This document shows positions 29,451 through 38,087 of a stretch of 64,000 bases of DNA, piece by piece. How positions within the stretch are numbered: the stretch's first letter is position 1; every line of letters begins with the position of its first letter. The notes under the pieces were generated by a model, which was given only the letters and a program-made list of their open reading frames with translations, was not told the DNA's origin and did not search any database. Origin of the DNA: Dokdonella immobilis (GTDB taxonomy: Bacteria; Pseudomonadota; Gammaproteobacteria; Xanthomonadales; Rhodanobacteraceae); NCBI RefSeq assembly GCF_900115085.1, contig NZ_FOVF01000008.1, forward strand, positions 79,584 through 143,583, read 5' to 3'. The translations under genes and the position numbers were made by a program.

Positions 29451-29527
29451 GTAGGAAGCGGCTTCAGCCGCGATGCTCTTCGTTTCATATCCAAAGCAAG
29501 GGCATCGCGGCTGAAGCCGCTTCCTAC
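29451..29527. repeat. REP (GTAG/SMAG-like) pair between trpD and trpC
   Basis: Facing arms starting GTAGGAAGCGGCTTCAGCCG, of the same subtype as the two copies inside lhr. The GTAG at the trpD side is read by trpD: bases 29526-29524 are its TAG stop codon. An element like this in mRNA may affect transcript stability between the two genes. Confidence 0.9.
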
Positions 29528-30567
29528 AAGGGTTTCTCGACGGCCAGCCGCTGCGTGGCGCGCACGAATTCGTCGAGCTTGGCCCGGGCCGCGCCGCTTT
29601 CAATGGCCGCACGGGCCAGACCGATGCCCTCGGCGATCGAACCCGCTGCATTCGCCGCGTACAGCGCCGCGCCGGCATTCAGGCTGACGATGTCACGGGC
29701 CACCCCGGGCCGGTTCTCCAGCGCCTCGAGTACGCGCTCGCGCGACTGCTCGGCATTGTCCACGCGCAATTGCTGGCCGGAGGCCATGGCCAGGCCGAAT
29801 TCCTCGGGATGCACTTCGTATTCATGGACGACGCCGTCACGAAGTTCGCCGACCAGGGTCGCCGCACCGAGCGAGATCTCGTCCATGCCGTCCTTGCCCC
29901 AGACCACCAGCGCATGGCGCGCGCCGAGCTGCTTGAGCACGCGCACGAGGATGCCAACCAGGTCGGGATGGAAGACGCCGAGCAGGATGTTCGGCGCGCC
30001 GGCCGGATTGGTCAGCGGACCGAGGATGTTGAAGATCGTGCGCACGCCCATTTCGCGGCGCACCGCCGCGACTGCTTTCATCGCCGGATGATGGATCGGC
30101 GCGAACATGAAGCCGATGCCGACCTCCTCGATGCAGGCGGCCACCTGGGCCGGTTGCAATTCGATCGCGGCACCGAGCGCCTCGAGCACGTCGGCGCTGC
30201 CCGATTTCGACGACACGCTGCGGTTGCCGTGCTTGGCCACGCGCGCGCCGGCAGCGGCCACGACGAACATCGAGGCCGTGGAGATGTTGAAGCTGTTGCC
30301 GCCGTCGCCCCCGGTGCCGACGATATCGACGAAGTGCTCGCGCTCGGCGACGATCACGGGCGCGGCCAGCTCGCGCATGACCTCGGCCGCCGCGCTGATC
30401 TCGCCGATGCTTTCCTTCTTCACGCGCAGGCCGGTCAGGATCGCCGCCAGCATCGCGTCGGAGACTTCGCCGCGCATGACCTGGCGCATCAGCGCGACCA
30501 TCTCGTCATGGAAGATCTCGCGATGCTCGATGGCGCGCTGCAGGGCCTGTTGGGGCGTTATCGACAT
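29524..30567 (-). CDS. trpD: Anthranilate phosphoribosyltransferase
   Basis: 347 residues. Transfers the phosphoribosyl group to anthranilate. The PRPP-binding segment [18 protein letters not shown] near residue 84 and the [20 protein letters not shown] block are intact, as is [18 protein letters not shown]. The stop codon TAG is contributed by the GTAG of the adjoining REP element, so the last codons (VEKPL) run up to the repeat boundary. Confidence 0.97.
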   Translation of the reverse strand: MSITPQQALQRAIEHREIFHDEMVALMRQVMRGEVSDAMLAAILTGLRVKKESIGEISAAAEVMRELAAPVIVAEREHFVDIVGTGGDGGNSFNISTASMFVVAAAGARVAKHGNRSVSSKSGSADVLEALGAAIELQPAQVAACIEEVGIGFMFAPIHHPAMKAVAAVRREMGVRTIFNILGPLTNPAGAPNILLGVFHPDLVGILVRVLKQLGARHALVVWGKDGMDEISLGAATLVGELRDGVVHEYEVHPEEFGLAMASGQQLRVDNAEQSRERVLEALENRPGVARDIVSLNAGAALYAANAAGSIAEGIGLARAAIESGAARAKLDEFVRATQRLAVEKPL

Positions 30568-30591
30568 GTCAGTTTCGTCTCAATCGCTTCC

Positions 30592-30665
30592 GTAGGAGCG
30601 CCTTCAGGCGCGATGCTTTTCCGGGGCGCATCGTCGAAAGGCATCGCGCCTGAAGGCGCTCCTAC
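30592..30665. repeat. REP (GTAG-type) pair, second subtype, between trpG and trpD
   Basis: Facing arms GTAGGAGCGCCTTCAGGCGC and its complement. The inner hairpin is GCGCCTTCAGGCGC rather than GCGGCTTCAGCCGC, so this is a different REP subtype from the one at 29451, with the stem changed by compensating substitutions on both sides. Confidence 0.88.
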
Positions 30666-30700
30666 GCCGGTGCCGGCGAATGCGTGGATGTTGCGCGCGT

Positions 30701-31279
30701 TCATCGACGCAGAAAATTCCGCAGCAAGGCATGGCCATGCTGGGTCAGGATCGATTCGGGATGGAACTGCACGCCTTCGACGGCGAGCTCGCGATGGCGA
30801 AAGCCCATGATTTCGTCGCGACTGCCGTTGGCGCTCTCGGTCCAGGCCGTGACTTCGAGGCAATCGGGCAGCGAGTCCTTGTCGACCACGAGCGAATGAT
30901 AGCGCGTGGCCTCGAACGGATTGGGCAGGTCGCGGAACACGCCCTTGCCGGTATGGTGGATCGGCGAGGTCTTGCCGTGCATGATCTGGCGCGCACGCAC
31001 GACCTTGCCGCCGAAGGCCTGGCCGATCGCCTGGTGGCCGAGGCAGACGCCGAAGATCGGCACAACGGCCGAAAGCTCGGCGAGCAACTCAAGCGACACC
31101 CCGGCTTCGTTCGGCGTGCACGGCCCGGGCGAAATCACGATGGAACTCGGTTTGAGCTCGGCAATCTGCGCCACCGACAACTCGTCGTTGCGCACCACCT
31201 TGACGTCCTCGCCCAGCTCGCCCAGGTACTGCACGAGGTTGAAGGTGAAGCTGTCGTAGTTGTCGATCATCAGCAGCAT
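30701..31279 (-). CDS. trpG: Anthranilate synthase glutaminase component
   Basis: 192 residues, class I glutamine amidotransferase that feeds ammonia to TrpE. The catalytic Cys is in [16 protein letters not shown], and the His-Glu pair in [11 protein letters not shown]. The N terminus [20 protein letters not shown] is typical; ATG 31279 chosen, with ATG 31270 possible. It could also serve para-aminobenzoate synthesis (PabA role), common where no separate pabA exists. Confidence 0.96.
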   Translation of the reverse strand: MLLMIDNYDSFTFNLVQYLGELGEDVKVVRNDELSVAQIAELKPSSIVISPGPCTPNEAGVSLELLAELSAVVPIFGVCLGHQAIGQAFGGKVVRARQIMHGKTSPIHHTGKGVFRDLPNPFEATRYHSLVVDKDSLPDCLEVTAWTESANGSRDEIMGFRHRELAVEGVQFHPESILTQHGHALLRNFLRR

Positions 31280-31439
31280 GGCGGGCGCCCAGGGTTCGAT
31301 CCGGGCGTGACGCCAGCGGAAGCGGCCGCCGATTGTATAGGCGAACCGTGCGGGCCTCCATCGACGCGGGAGGGTCCCGGCCCGCCGCCGATAGTGTCGG
31401 CCGCGGGCCGCTGCTGCCGGAAGCCGGATCGCTCTGGCC

Positions 31440-32141
31440 TCAGCGCGGCAGGTCGAACAGCAGGAACTCGGCGTCGTTGCCACCGTCGACCACCACCGCC
31501 GTTTCGTCGGTAATCTTCAGGGCGTCACCGCCCTTGAGGGCAATGCCGTTGGCCGACAGGGAACCGCGGATCAGGTGCAGATAGGCGATGCGGCCCGGCT
31601 CGAGCGCGTGCTGCAGACGATCGGCGCCATCGACGATCGAAGCGTAGATGGCCACATCCTGATGCACGAGCACCGAACCTTCGCGGCCATCGTCCGAAGC
31701 GATCAGACGCAGCCGTCCGCGCTTGGATTCCGTCGGGAAGTGCTTCTCCTCGTAGCTCGGCGCGATGCCACGGCGCTCGGGGATGATCCAGATCTGCAGG
31801 AAGTGCACCGGTTCGCGGTTCGAGTGATTGAACTCGCTGTGCTGCACGCCGGTTCCGGCGCTCATGCGCTGCACGTCGCCGTAGCGGATGACCGAGCCGG
31901 TACCCATGCTGTCCTTGTGCTCGAGGGCGCCATCAAGCACGTAGGAGATGATCTCCATGTCCTGATGGGCATGGGTTCCGAAACCCTGGCCTGGCTGCAC
32001 GCGGTCCTCGTTGATCACGCGCAGGGGACCAAAACCCATATGTGCCGGATCGTGGTAGCCGGCGAACGAAAAACTGTGGCGCGACGACAGCCAGCCGTGC
32101 TCGGCCGGACCACGGTCCTCGCCTTTGTGGACTTGCAACAT
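31440..32141 (-). CDS. Pirin family protein
   Basis: 233 residues, bicupin. The metal-binding segment of the first cupin is [20 protein letters not shown] with the later [14 protein letters not shown] and a Glu further on, as in YhhW-type pirins, some of which oxidise quercetin. ATG 32141 has GGAG seven bases upstream; the longer frame to 32177 is less likely. A LysR-type regulator is divergently encoded 155 bases away, so this gene is its likely target. Confidence 0.92.
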   Translation of the reverse strand: MLQVHKGEDRGPAEHGWLSSRHSFSFAGYHDPAHMGFGPLRVINEDRVQPGQGFGTHAHQDMEIISYVLDGALEHKDSMGTGSVIRYGDVQRMSAGTGVQHSEFNHSNREPVHFLQIWIIPERRGIAPSYEEKHFPTESKRGRLRLIASDDGREGSVLVHQDVAIYASIVDGADRLQHALEPGRIAYLHLIRGSLSANGIALKGGDALKITDETAVVVDGGNDAEFLLFDLPR

Positions 32142-32163
32142 GATGCTTCTCCTGATCCTGTTC

Positions 32164-32185
32164 AAATTCATCGACACTTGAATTT
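32164..32185. promoter_or_regulatory. AAATTCA-N8-TGAATTT, candidate LysR operator
   Basis: Perfect 7-8-7 inverted repeat in the pirin/LysR divergent gap. It contains a T-N11-A core as expected of LysR-type binding sites and lies just upstream of the pirin ribosome site, which would fit control of the pirin gene. Confidence 0.5.
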
Positions 32186-32296
32186 CGGCTACTTGACGGG
32201 CCCGAACTCAGTGCTACCTTGGATGACGCGCATTATCCGCCCAGCAAACCGATTCCAAAAACGAGTAATTTCCGTGTCTATCATCGATTTCTTCGA

Positions 32297-33241
32297 ATGT
32301 TGCGCCTGAGCCTCGATGCGCTCGAGGTCGTCGACGCGATCGATCGCCGCGGCTCGTTCTCGGCGGCCGCACGCGAGCTGTTCCGGGTGCCCTCGACGGT
32401 CTCCTACACGGTGGCCAGGCTTGAGGAAGACCTCGGCGTGGCGCTGTTCGAGCGTCACGGCCCACGCGTGGTCCTGACCCAGGCCGGCCAGGAGCTGCTG
32501 CGCGAGGGCCGACACCTGCTGAAGGCGGCCGAGGATCTGGAACATCGGGTTCGCCGCGTCGCCTCGGGCTGGGAAACCGAGTTCGCCATCGGCATCGATT
32601 CGATGTTCGCGCCGATCTGCCTGCGCGCCGAAATCGAAGCCTTCTGCGCGGTGGCCGAACAGACCCGCCTGCGCATCGCCCAGGAGACCCTGTCTGGTAC
32701 CTGGGAGTCGCTGCTCGATCATCGCGTCGACCTGCTGGTCGGCGCCGCCGGCGATGGCCCCTCCGGAGGCGGCTATGGCTCGGTACCGCTTGGCACCATG
32801 CAATTCGTTTTTGCCGTCGCGCCCGAACACGCCTTGGCGCGCCTGCGGCGACCGCTCGGCAAGGGCGATCTGCAGGCCCACCGGGCCATCGTTGCGGCCG
32901 ACTCCGCGCGCCGACTGGCGCCGCGCACGGTCGGCGTCATGCTCGGGCAGGACACGCTGACCGTACCCGACATGCGCAGCAAGCTCGACTTCCAGCTGGC
33001 GGGGCTCGGCTTCGGCTTCCTGCCGAAGGCGTGCGCCCAGGCCGCCATCGATGCCGGTCGCCTCGTCGCCCTGGAGGTCGAGGAGCCCAAACCCGACGAG
33101 ACCTTTCACCTCGCCTGGCGCACCGAAGAGGGCGGGCAGGCACGCGCCTGGTGGCTGCACGCGATGGGCCAGCCGAACGTGTTCGACCGCATGCTGCGTC
33201 ATTGCATCGAACCTTCATTCATGGCGGAGGCTGTGCCTTGA
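32297..33241 (+). CDS. LysR-family transcriptional regulator
   Basis: 314 residues from ATG 32297. N-terminal winged helix LDALEVVDAIDRRGSFSAAA with RELFRVPSTVSYTVARLEED, then the periplasmic-binding-like effector domain. Resembles YhaJ, which in E. coli also sits near a pirin gene. ATG 32297 has no Shine-Dalgarno sequence, but the domain begins there; longer in-frame starts add unrelated residues. The stop overlaps the start of the next gene (TTGA). Confidence 0.9.
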   Translation: MLRLSLDALEVVDAIDRRGSFSAAARELFRVPSTVSYTVARLEEDLGVALFERHGPRVVLTQAGQELLREGRHLLKAAEDLEHRVRRVASGWETEFAIGIDSMFAPICLRAEIEAFCAVAEQTRLRIAQETLSGTWESLLDHRVDLLVGAAGDGPSGGGYGSVPLGTMQFVFAVAPEHALARLRRPLGKGDLQAHRAIVAADSARRLAPRTVGVMLGQDTLTVPDMRSKLDFQLAGLGFGFLPKACAQAAIDAGRLVALEVEEPKPDETFHLAWRTEEGGQARAWWLHAMGQPNVFDRMLRHCIEPSFMAEAVP

Positions 33242-33807
33242 CCCCTTCTGCGTTGCCGCACCCGAACGAACTGATAACCCTGGTCATCCGCCACCTGATC
33301 CGGCCTGGCCTCGCACCAGCCTATGAAGCGTGGCTCAGCCGGATCATGCCGATCGCACATGACTTCCCTGGCCATCTTGGTACCCAGGTGATTCGTCCGA
33401 CGACTGCGTCGGAGCCCTACACGATCGTGATCCGCTTCATCGACAGCGAACATCTGAATGCATGGATGGGTTCGCCGCAGCGGCGCGCACTGATTGCCGA
33501 GATCACGCCGATCCTGGCCAGCCCCGATACTTTTGAAACACATCCCGGTGCGGCGTTCTGGTTCACGCCGAGCGTCGTCGGCAGCCGCGCGCCCGTACGC
33601 TGGAAGCAGGCCCTGCTGACCCTGCTCGTGATCTATCCATTGACCGTGCTGGTGCCGTTCCTCCTGCACCCGCTGTTCGACGCCGTGCCCTGGTTCGCAA
33701 CCCAGCCGCAGCGCGGACTGCTGGTCACGCTGTGCATGGTGCTGCTCGTCGTCTACCTGATCATGCCGCGGATGACGCGTTGGCTGGCGGGGTGGCTGAC
33801 GCGCTGA
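33238..33807 (+). CDS. Antibiotic biosynthesis monooxygenase-domain membrane protein
   Basis: 189 residues from TTG 33238, which has GGAGG seven bases upstream and overlaps the LysR stop (TTGA). Residues 10-105 form an ABM-like ferredoxin fold (ELITLVIRHLIRPGLAPAYE, FPGHLGTQVIRP, SEPYTIVIRFIDSEHLNAWM, then SPQRRALIAEI). Two membrane helices follow (ALLTLLVIYPLTVLVPFLL and LVTLCMVLLVVYLIM). Such two-part proteins are often described as membrane-anchored ABM proteins of unknown substrate. Coupling to the LysR gene suggests a shared response. Confidence 0.8.
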   Translation: MTPSALPHPNELITLVIRHLIRPGLAPAYEAWLSRIMPIAHDFPGHLGTQVIRPTTASEPYTIVIRFIDSEHLNAWMGSPQRRALIAEITPILASPDTFETHPGAAFWFTPSVVGSRAPVRWKQALLTLLVIYPLTVLVPFLLHPLFDAVPWFATQPQRGLLVTLCMVLLVVYLIMPRMTRWLAGWLTR

Positions 33808-33808
33808 A

Positions 33809-35566
33809 TCAGACCGGCTGCGGACTCTCGCCGGCAGCCTCGCCGGGGGTTGGCAACTGGTTGGCCGCCTCGAGGCGCTGGGCCAGGCGCACCAGCGATT
33901 CGACCGAATCGCACATGCTGCGCGCGATTTCACTTTCGCCCATGATCGTGGCGTCCGCGCCGGCCTTGTGCAGATAGGCGACCTCCTCGTCGGAGTGCGC
34001 GCGCGCAAGGATGGCCAATCCCGGATTGGCCTCGCGGGCCAGCTTGATGATCGGGCCCGCCTCGAGGGCCTGGGAGATCGCCACCAGCAGCGCGCGCGCG
34101 CTGCCCAGATGGGCGTCGCTGAGCACTTCGGTCGAGACTGCGTTGCCGAAGATGCACGGAATGCCGAGCTTGCGCGCGTCGATGCAGTGGTCGCGGTCGG
34201 AATCGATCAGGACCAGCGGCATGCCGTGCTCGTGCAGCGCCCGGGCCACGCGCGAACCGACCTGGCCATAGCCGACCAGGATGATGTGGTTGGCGGTCGG
34301 AATGGCGGCGCGATCCGGCAGGATATCGTCTTCGCGGCTATCCAGTGAGCGCTCGGCGGCCGCATGGATCTCAGGCCCGTGAGCGGCCGACCAGCGATCG
34401 AGCAGGACGAACAGCATTGGATTGACGATGATCGAAAGCAGCGCGGCGGCGAGGATCAGGTTGCGCGCGTCGGGGCTGAGCAGACCGAGGCTGACGCCCA
34501 GCGCGGCGAGGATGAAGGAAAACTCGCCGATCTGGGCCAGCCCGGTGGCCAGGGTCAGCTGGGTCTGCTTCGGCTGGCGAAAGATGCGGGTGACGATGAA
34601 GCCGCAAAACGAATTGCCGAGCACGATGATCAGGAAGGTGGCGAGGATCGCCAGTGGTTGCTCGAGCAGGATGTGCGGATCGAACAGCATGCCGACCGAA
34701 ACGAAGAACAGCACGGCGAAGGCATCGCGCATCGGCAGCGAATCGTTGGCCGCCGCATGGCTGAGCTTGGACTCGTTGAGCATGACCCCGGCGAGGAACG
34801 CACCGAGCGCGAAGGAAACCTCGAAGATCGCCGCGGAAACATACGCCACGCCAAGCGCGATCGCGAGCACGGCCAGGGTGAACAGTTCGCGCGAGCCGAT
34901 GCTGGCGGTGCGCTCGAGTGCCCACGGAATGACGCGCCGGCCAATGGCCAGCATCAGCACGATGAAGACGGTGACCTTGCCAAGGGTCCAGCCCAGTGCA
35001 CTGAGCAGGCTGCCGCGAGCGCCGGCATCGGCCGCATCACCGCCGAGCACGCCGGCCAGCGGCGGCAGCATGACCAGCACGAGCACCATCAGCAGGTCTT
35101 CGACGATCAGCCAGCCGATCGCGATGCGACCGCGCTGGGTTTCGAGCAGGCGGCGTTCCTCGAGCGCGCGCATCAGGACCACCGTGCTGGCCACGGACAG
35201 GCAGACCCCGAAGATCAGCCCCGAACCCCAGCTCCAGTCCATGAACCAGCCGAGCAGCATGCCGAGACTGGTCGCCACGAGCACCTGGAACAGGGCGCCG
35301 GGCACGACGATCTTGCGCACCGCCCAGAGGTCGCCGATCGAGAAGTGGAGGCCCACGCCGAACATCAGCAGGATCACGCCGATTTCGGACAGTTGCTGGG
35401 CGATCGCCGAGTCGGCCACGAATCCGGGCGTGAATGGACCGACCACGACCCCGGCGACGAGATAGCCGAACAACGGCGACAGGCGCAGGCGCTGGGCCAG
35501 CATGCCGAACACGAAGGCCAGGCAGATGCCGCCGACGAGCATCGCGATCAGGGGCGTATGGTGCAC
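33809..35566 (-). CDS. ybaL: KefB/YbaL-type cation:proton antiporter with TrkA-N domain
   Basis: 585 residues: about twelve membrane helices of the CPA2 antiporter fold (residues 1-390) and a C-terminal RCK domain (HIILVGYGQVGSRVARALHE near 424) with a Rossmann GxGxxG. Typical antiporter segments are GYLVAGVVVGPFTPGF, LLMFGVGLHFSIGDL and SVASTVVLMRALEER. It matches the YbaL/KefB size; KefB proper would be regulated by glutathione adducts, which I cannot confirm, so ybaL is the safer label. Convergent with, and one base away from, the ABM-domain gene. Confidence 0.9.
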   Translation of the reverse strand: MHHTPLIAMLVGGICLAFVFGMLAQRLRLSPLFGYLVAGVVVGPFTPGFVADSAIAQQLSEIGVILLMFGVGLHFSIGDLWAVRKIVVPGALFQVLVATSLGMLLGWFMDWSWGSGLIFGVCLSVASTVVLMRALEERRLLETQRGRIAIGWLIVEDLLMVLVLVMLPPLAGVLGGDAADAGARGSLLSALGWTLGKVTVFIVLMLAIGRRVIPWALERTASIGSRELFTLAVLAIALGVAYVSAAIFEVSFALGAFLAGVMLNESKLSHAAANDSLPMRDAFAVLFFVSVGMLFDPHILLEQPLAILATFLIIVLGNSFCGFIVTRIFRQPKQTQLTLATGLAQIGEFSFILAALGVSLGLLSPDARNLILAAALLSIIVNPMLFVLLDRWSAAHGPEIHAAAERSLDSREDDILPDRAAIPTANHIILVGYGQVGSRVARALHEHGMPLVLIDSDRDHCIDARKLGIPCIFGNAVSTEVLSDAHLGSARALLVAISQALEAGPIIKLAREANPGLAILARAHSDEEVAYLHKAGADATIMGESEIARSMCDSVESLVRLAQRLEAANQLPTPGEAAGESPQPV

Positions 35567-35710
35567 GTTCGTCCCTCCTTCACCCGCGCGAGCATCGCTC
35601 GGGCGTGGACTTCACTATAGCAAGCGTCGATCGGGCCACGCGCTCGGCACACGCCCATGCACGGCGCGCGTGCGGCGCGGCCGGGTCGAATTGAAGGGAC
35701 CTGCCTGAGA

Positions 35711-36298
35711 TCAGCGAACGGGGCAGTACTCGAGCTTCGGGATGTCGGCGTAGAACGACCACAGCTGCGAGTAACCACTCAGCAGCTCGGCCTGCAGCGC
35801 CGCCGACCAGACCCTGCCGCAGGCGGCATGGCGCGCCTTCGCGTCGGCCGGGCAGGCGTCGGTGAACGTGTAGTAATCCGATGCCTCGCTCATCGTGCAA
35901 TGACAGGTCACGCTGCCGTCCGCATGCACCGCGCACGGGGCGTCGAGGCAGAACGCCCAGACTCCGGCATCCTCCCCCGTGCACGCGAGCGAGTGCTTGG
36001 CCGCTTTTTTCGCGGTGCGCGTGAGGTCCCAGACCGAGAACGTCGAGGTCAGCGTCGCGGCGCGCGATTGGCAGGTCGAATCGCCGATGTTGAGTCCATC
36101 GAGTGGGCCTTCACAACGGCAGGTCGCGTGCTGCGGATCCTTCGCGTCGATGCTGCAGGCGGCCGACGAGCACAGCGCGTAGCGTCCGTCGCAGATCTGC
36201 TGGCCGCCGGAACTGTTGGCGCGAGCCAGCGTGAGCGCGGAGACACCGGCAAGCACGACCGATGTGAGGATCGACGCGAAGCGGAATCCGGAGTCCAT
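35711..36298 (-). CDS. Cysteine-rich exported protein, function unknown
   Basis: 195 residues. Signal peptide MDSGFRFASILTSVVLAGVS followed by ALTLARA; the mature part holds a dozen or more cysteines (QQICDGRYALCSSAACSIDA, ATCRCEG, CLDAPC, VTCHC, DACPADAK), implying several disulfides. ATG 36298 has GAGGACG upstream. It does not match a family I know. It lies between trpE and the antiporter on the same strand, but with gaps of about 100-145 bases. Confidence 0.8.
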   Translation of the reverse strand: MDSGFRFASILTSVVLAGVSALTLARANSSGGQQICDGRYALCSSAACSIDAKDPQHATCRCEGPLDGLNIGDSTCQSRAATLTSTFSVWDLTRTAKKAAKHSLACTGEDAGVWAFCLDAPCAVHADGSVTCHCTMSEASDYYTFTDACPADAKARHAACGRVWSAALQAELLSGYSQLWSFYADIPKLEYCPVR

Positions 36299-36402
36299 GG
36301 CAACGTCCTCGAAGCGAAGGTCATCGCAGGCTAGCATCCACTCTGCGCGAACTTCCAGTTCTATCGATGTGGCGCCCGTGGAATCGCAAGAGCCACGTCT
36401 GC

Positions 36403-37878
36403 TCAGAGGCCAGCGGCCGCCTTCGTGACCGCACGGAACAGGGCGCGGCCTTTGTTCATCGTCTCCTCCCACTCGGTAGCGGGATCGGAGTCGTAGACGA
36501 TGCCAGCGCCGGCCTGCACATGCAGGCGCCCGTCTTGGATCACTGCGGTGCGGATCGCGATCGCGGTGTCGGTGTCGCCGTCCCAGCCGATGTAGCCGAT
36601 CGCGCCGGCGTAGATGTTGCGCTTGATCGGTTCGAGTTCGCGGATCACCTCGAGCGCGCGGATCTTCGGCGCGCCGCTGACCGTGCCGGCCGGGAACGAT
36701 GCCTTCAGTACATCCATGGAATTGAGGCCCTCGCGCAGCTCGCCTTCGACCTGGCTGACGATGTGCATGACGTGCGAATAGCGCTCGACCACGAAACTGT
36801 CGGTGAGTCGCACCGTGCCGGTCCTGCTGACCCGGCCGACGTCGTTGCGGCCGAGGTCGATCAGCATCAGGTGCTCGGCACGCTCCTTCGGATCGGCGAG
36901 CAGCTCGGCCTCGAGGGCAAGATCTGCTTCGGGAGTCGCGCCGCGCGGGCGCGTGCCGGCAATGGGACGCAAGGTCACGCGGCCCTTCTGTTGGCGCACG
37001 AGGATCTCCGGCGATGAGCCGACGATCTGGGTCGCGCCGAGGTCGATGAAATACATGTACGGCGACGGATTCATCGAACGCAGGGCGCGGTAGACGTCGA
37101 CCGGCCGCGCGCGGAACGGCACGCTGAGGCGCTGCGACAGTACGACCTGGAAGATGTCGCCAGCGCGGATGTAGTCCTGGGCCCGGCGCACGGCGTTCTC
37201 GAAGCCTTCGCGCGTGAAGCCCGATACGAAGTCCGATTCATCCAGGGGCTTCGGATCGAGCGTTTCCGGATAGCTCGAGCCCGCGTGGCGCAGGCGGAAT
37301 GCGAGCTGGTCGAGGCGCCGGCAGGCCTGCGCGTAGGCCTGCGGCTGGGCCGGTTCGGCATGTACGATCAGGTATAGCCGGCCCTTGAGGTTATCGAAGA
37401 CCGCGACTTCCTCGCTCAGCATCAGCAGCGCGTCGGGCGTGCCGAGCGGGTCGGGCTTGTCGTCCATGGCGAATCGCGGTTCGATCCAGCCGATCGTTTC
37501 GAAGCCGAAATAGCCGACCAGCCCGCCGGTGAAGGCCGGCATGTCGGGCAGCACCGGCACGCGGTACTGCGCCCGCAACGCTTCGATCTCGGCGAGCGGA
37601 TCGGCCAGTTCGCGCGTCTCGACGACTTCACCGAGGTCCTCGATGCGAAGCGTGCGCCCGCGCAGCGAATGGATGCGCCGGCAGGGCAAGCCGATGATCG
37701 AGTGGCGTCCCCAGTTCTCGCCGCCCTGCACCGACTCGAGCAGGTAGGCATAGGGACCATCGGCGAGCTTGAGGTAGACCGAAAGCGGCGTGTCGAGATC
37801 CGAGAGCACCTCGCGCATGACCGGAATGCGGTTGTAACCCTGCGCGGCGAGCGCGTTGAATTCGTCCTGGCTGATCAC
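36403..37878 (-). CDS. trpE: Anthranilate synthase component I
   Basis: 491 residues from GTG 37878. Converts chorismate to anthranilate. The chorismate-binding enzyme motifs are all visible: GSSPEILVRQQKGRVTLRPI, IAGTRPRGATPEADLALEAE, LIDLGRNDVGRV, FPAGTVSGAPKIRALEVI and YAGAIGYIGWDGDTDTAI. The start aligns with the usual MISREQF-type N terminus (here VISQDEFNALAAQGY); upstream codons read into a repeat element and are not trpE. Separated from trpGDC by other genes but on the same strand. Confidence 0.96.
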   Translation of the reverse strand: MISQDEFNALAAQGYNRIPVMREVLSDLDTPLSVYLKLADGPYAYLLESVQGGENWGRHSIIGLPCRRIHSLRGRTLRIEDLGEVVETRELADPLAEIEALRAQYRVPVLPDMPAFTGGLVGYFGFETIGWIEPRFAMDDKPDPLGTPDALLMLSEEVAVFDNLKGRLYLIVHAEPAQPQAYAQACRRLDQLAFRLRHAGSSYPETLDPKPLDESDFVSGFTREGFENAVRRAQDYIRAGDIFQVVLSQRLSVPFRARPVDVYRALRSMNPSPYMYFIDLGATQIVGSSPEILVRQQKGRVTLRPIAGTRPRGATPEADLALEAELLADPKERAEHLMLIDLGRNDVGRVSRTGTVRLTDSFVVERYSHVMHIVSQVEGELREGLNSMDVLKASFPAGTVSGAPKIRALEVIRELEPIKRNIYAGAIGYIGWDGDTDTAIAIRTAVIQDGRLHVQAGAGIVYDSDPATEWEETMNKGRALFRAVTKAAAGL

Positions 37879-37958
37879 GAAACGGGTCTTCGGCGGCGGG
37901 CGGCCCGAGAAGATAGCAGGGCCCAACCGGGTGCAAAAGCGCCGTCTGGATCCACCAG

Positions 37959-38063
37959 GGAGGATCTGAACAAGTGGAACAACCGCCACGACGCCTGCCT
38001 GCGCGCAGGCAGGCGTCGCCCAAGCGATTGATTCAATGAACCAAGGGTGGCGTCCACAAGGCC
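37959..38063. repeat. Palindromic MITE-like element, copy B
   Basis: Holds a perfect 30-base palindrome centred between 38003 and 38004 (CGACGCCTGCCTGCG then CGCAGGCAGGCGTCG). Its left flank, GGAGGATCTGAACAAGTGGA, and its right flank, GATTGATTCAATGAACC, recur in copy A. The outer ends are weakly inverted. It sits just upstream of trpE. Confidence 0.75.
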
Positions 38064-38087
38064 CGGCCCAGGCGTCGCGCCAAATCC

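Noticed and set aside
35614..35619. TATAGT on the minus strand as the antiporter promoter
   Set aside because: No plausible -35 at 16-18 bases; too weak to list.
37969..38040. A CRISPR-like or attC-like site upstream of trpE
   Set aside because: The 30-base palindrome is single here and belongs to a dispersed element family (copies at 7142 and 48776), with no array or spacer pattern and no integrase.
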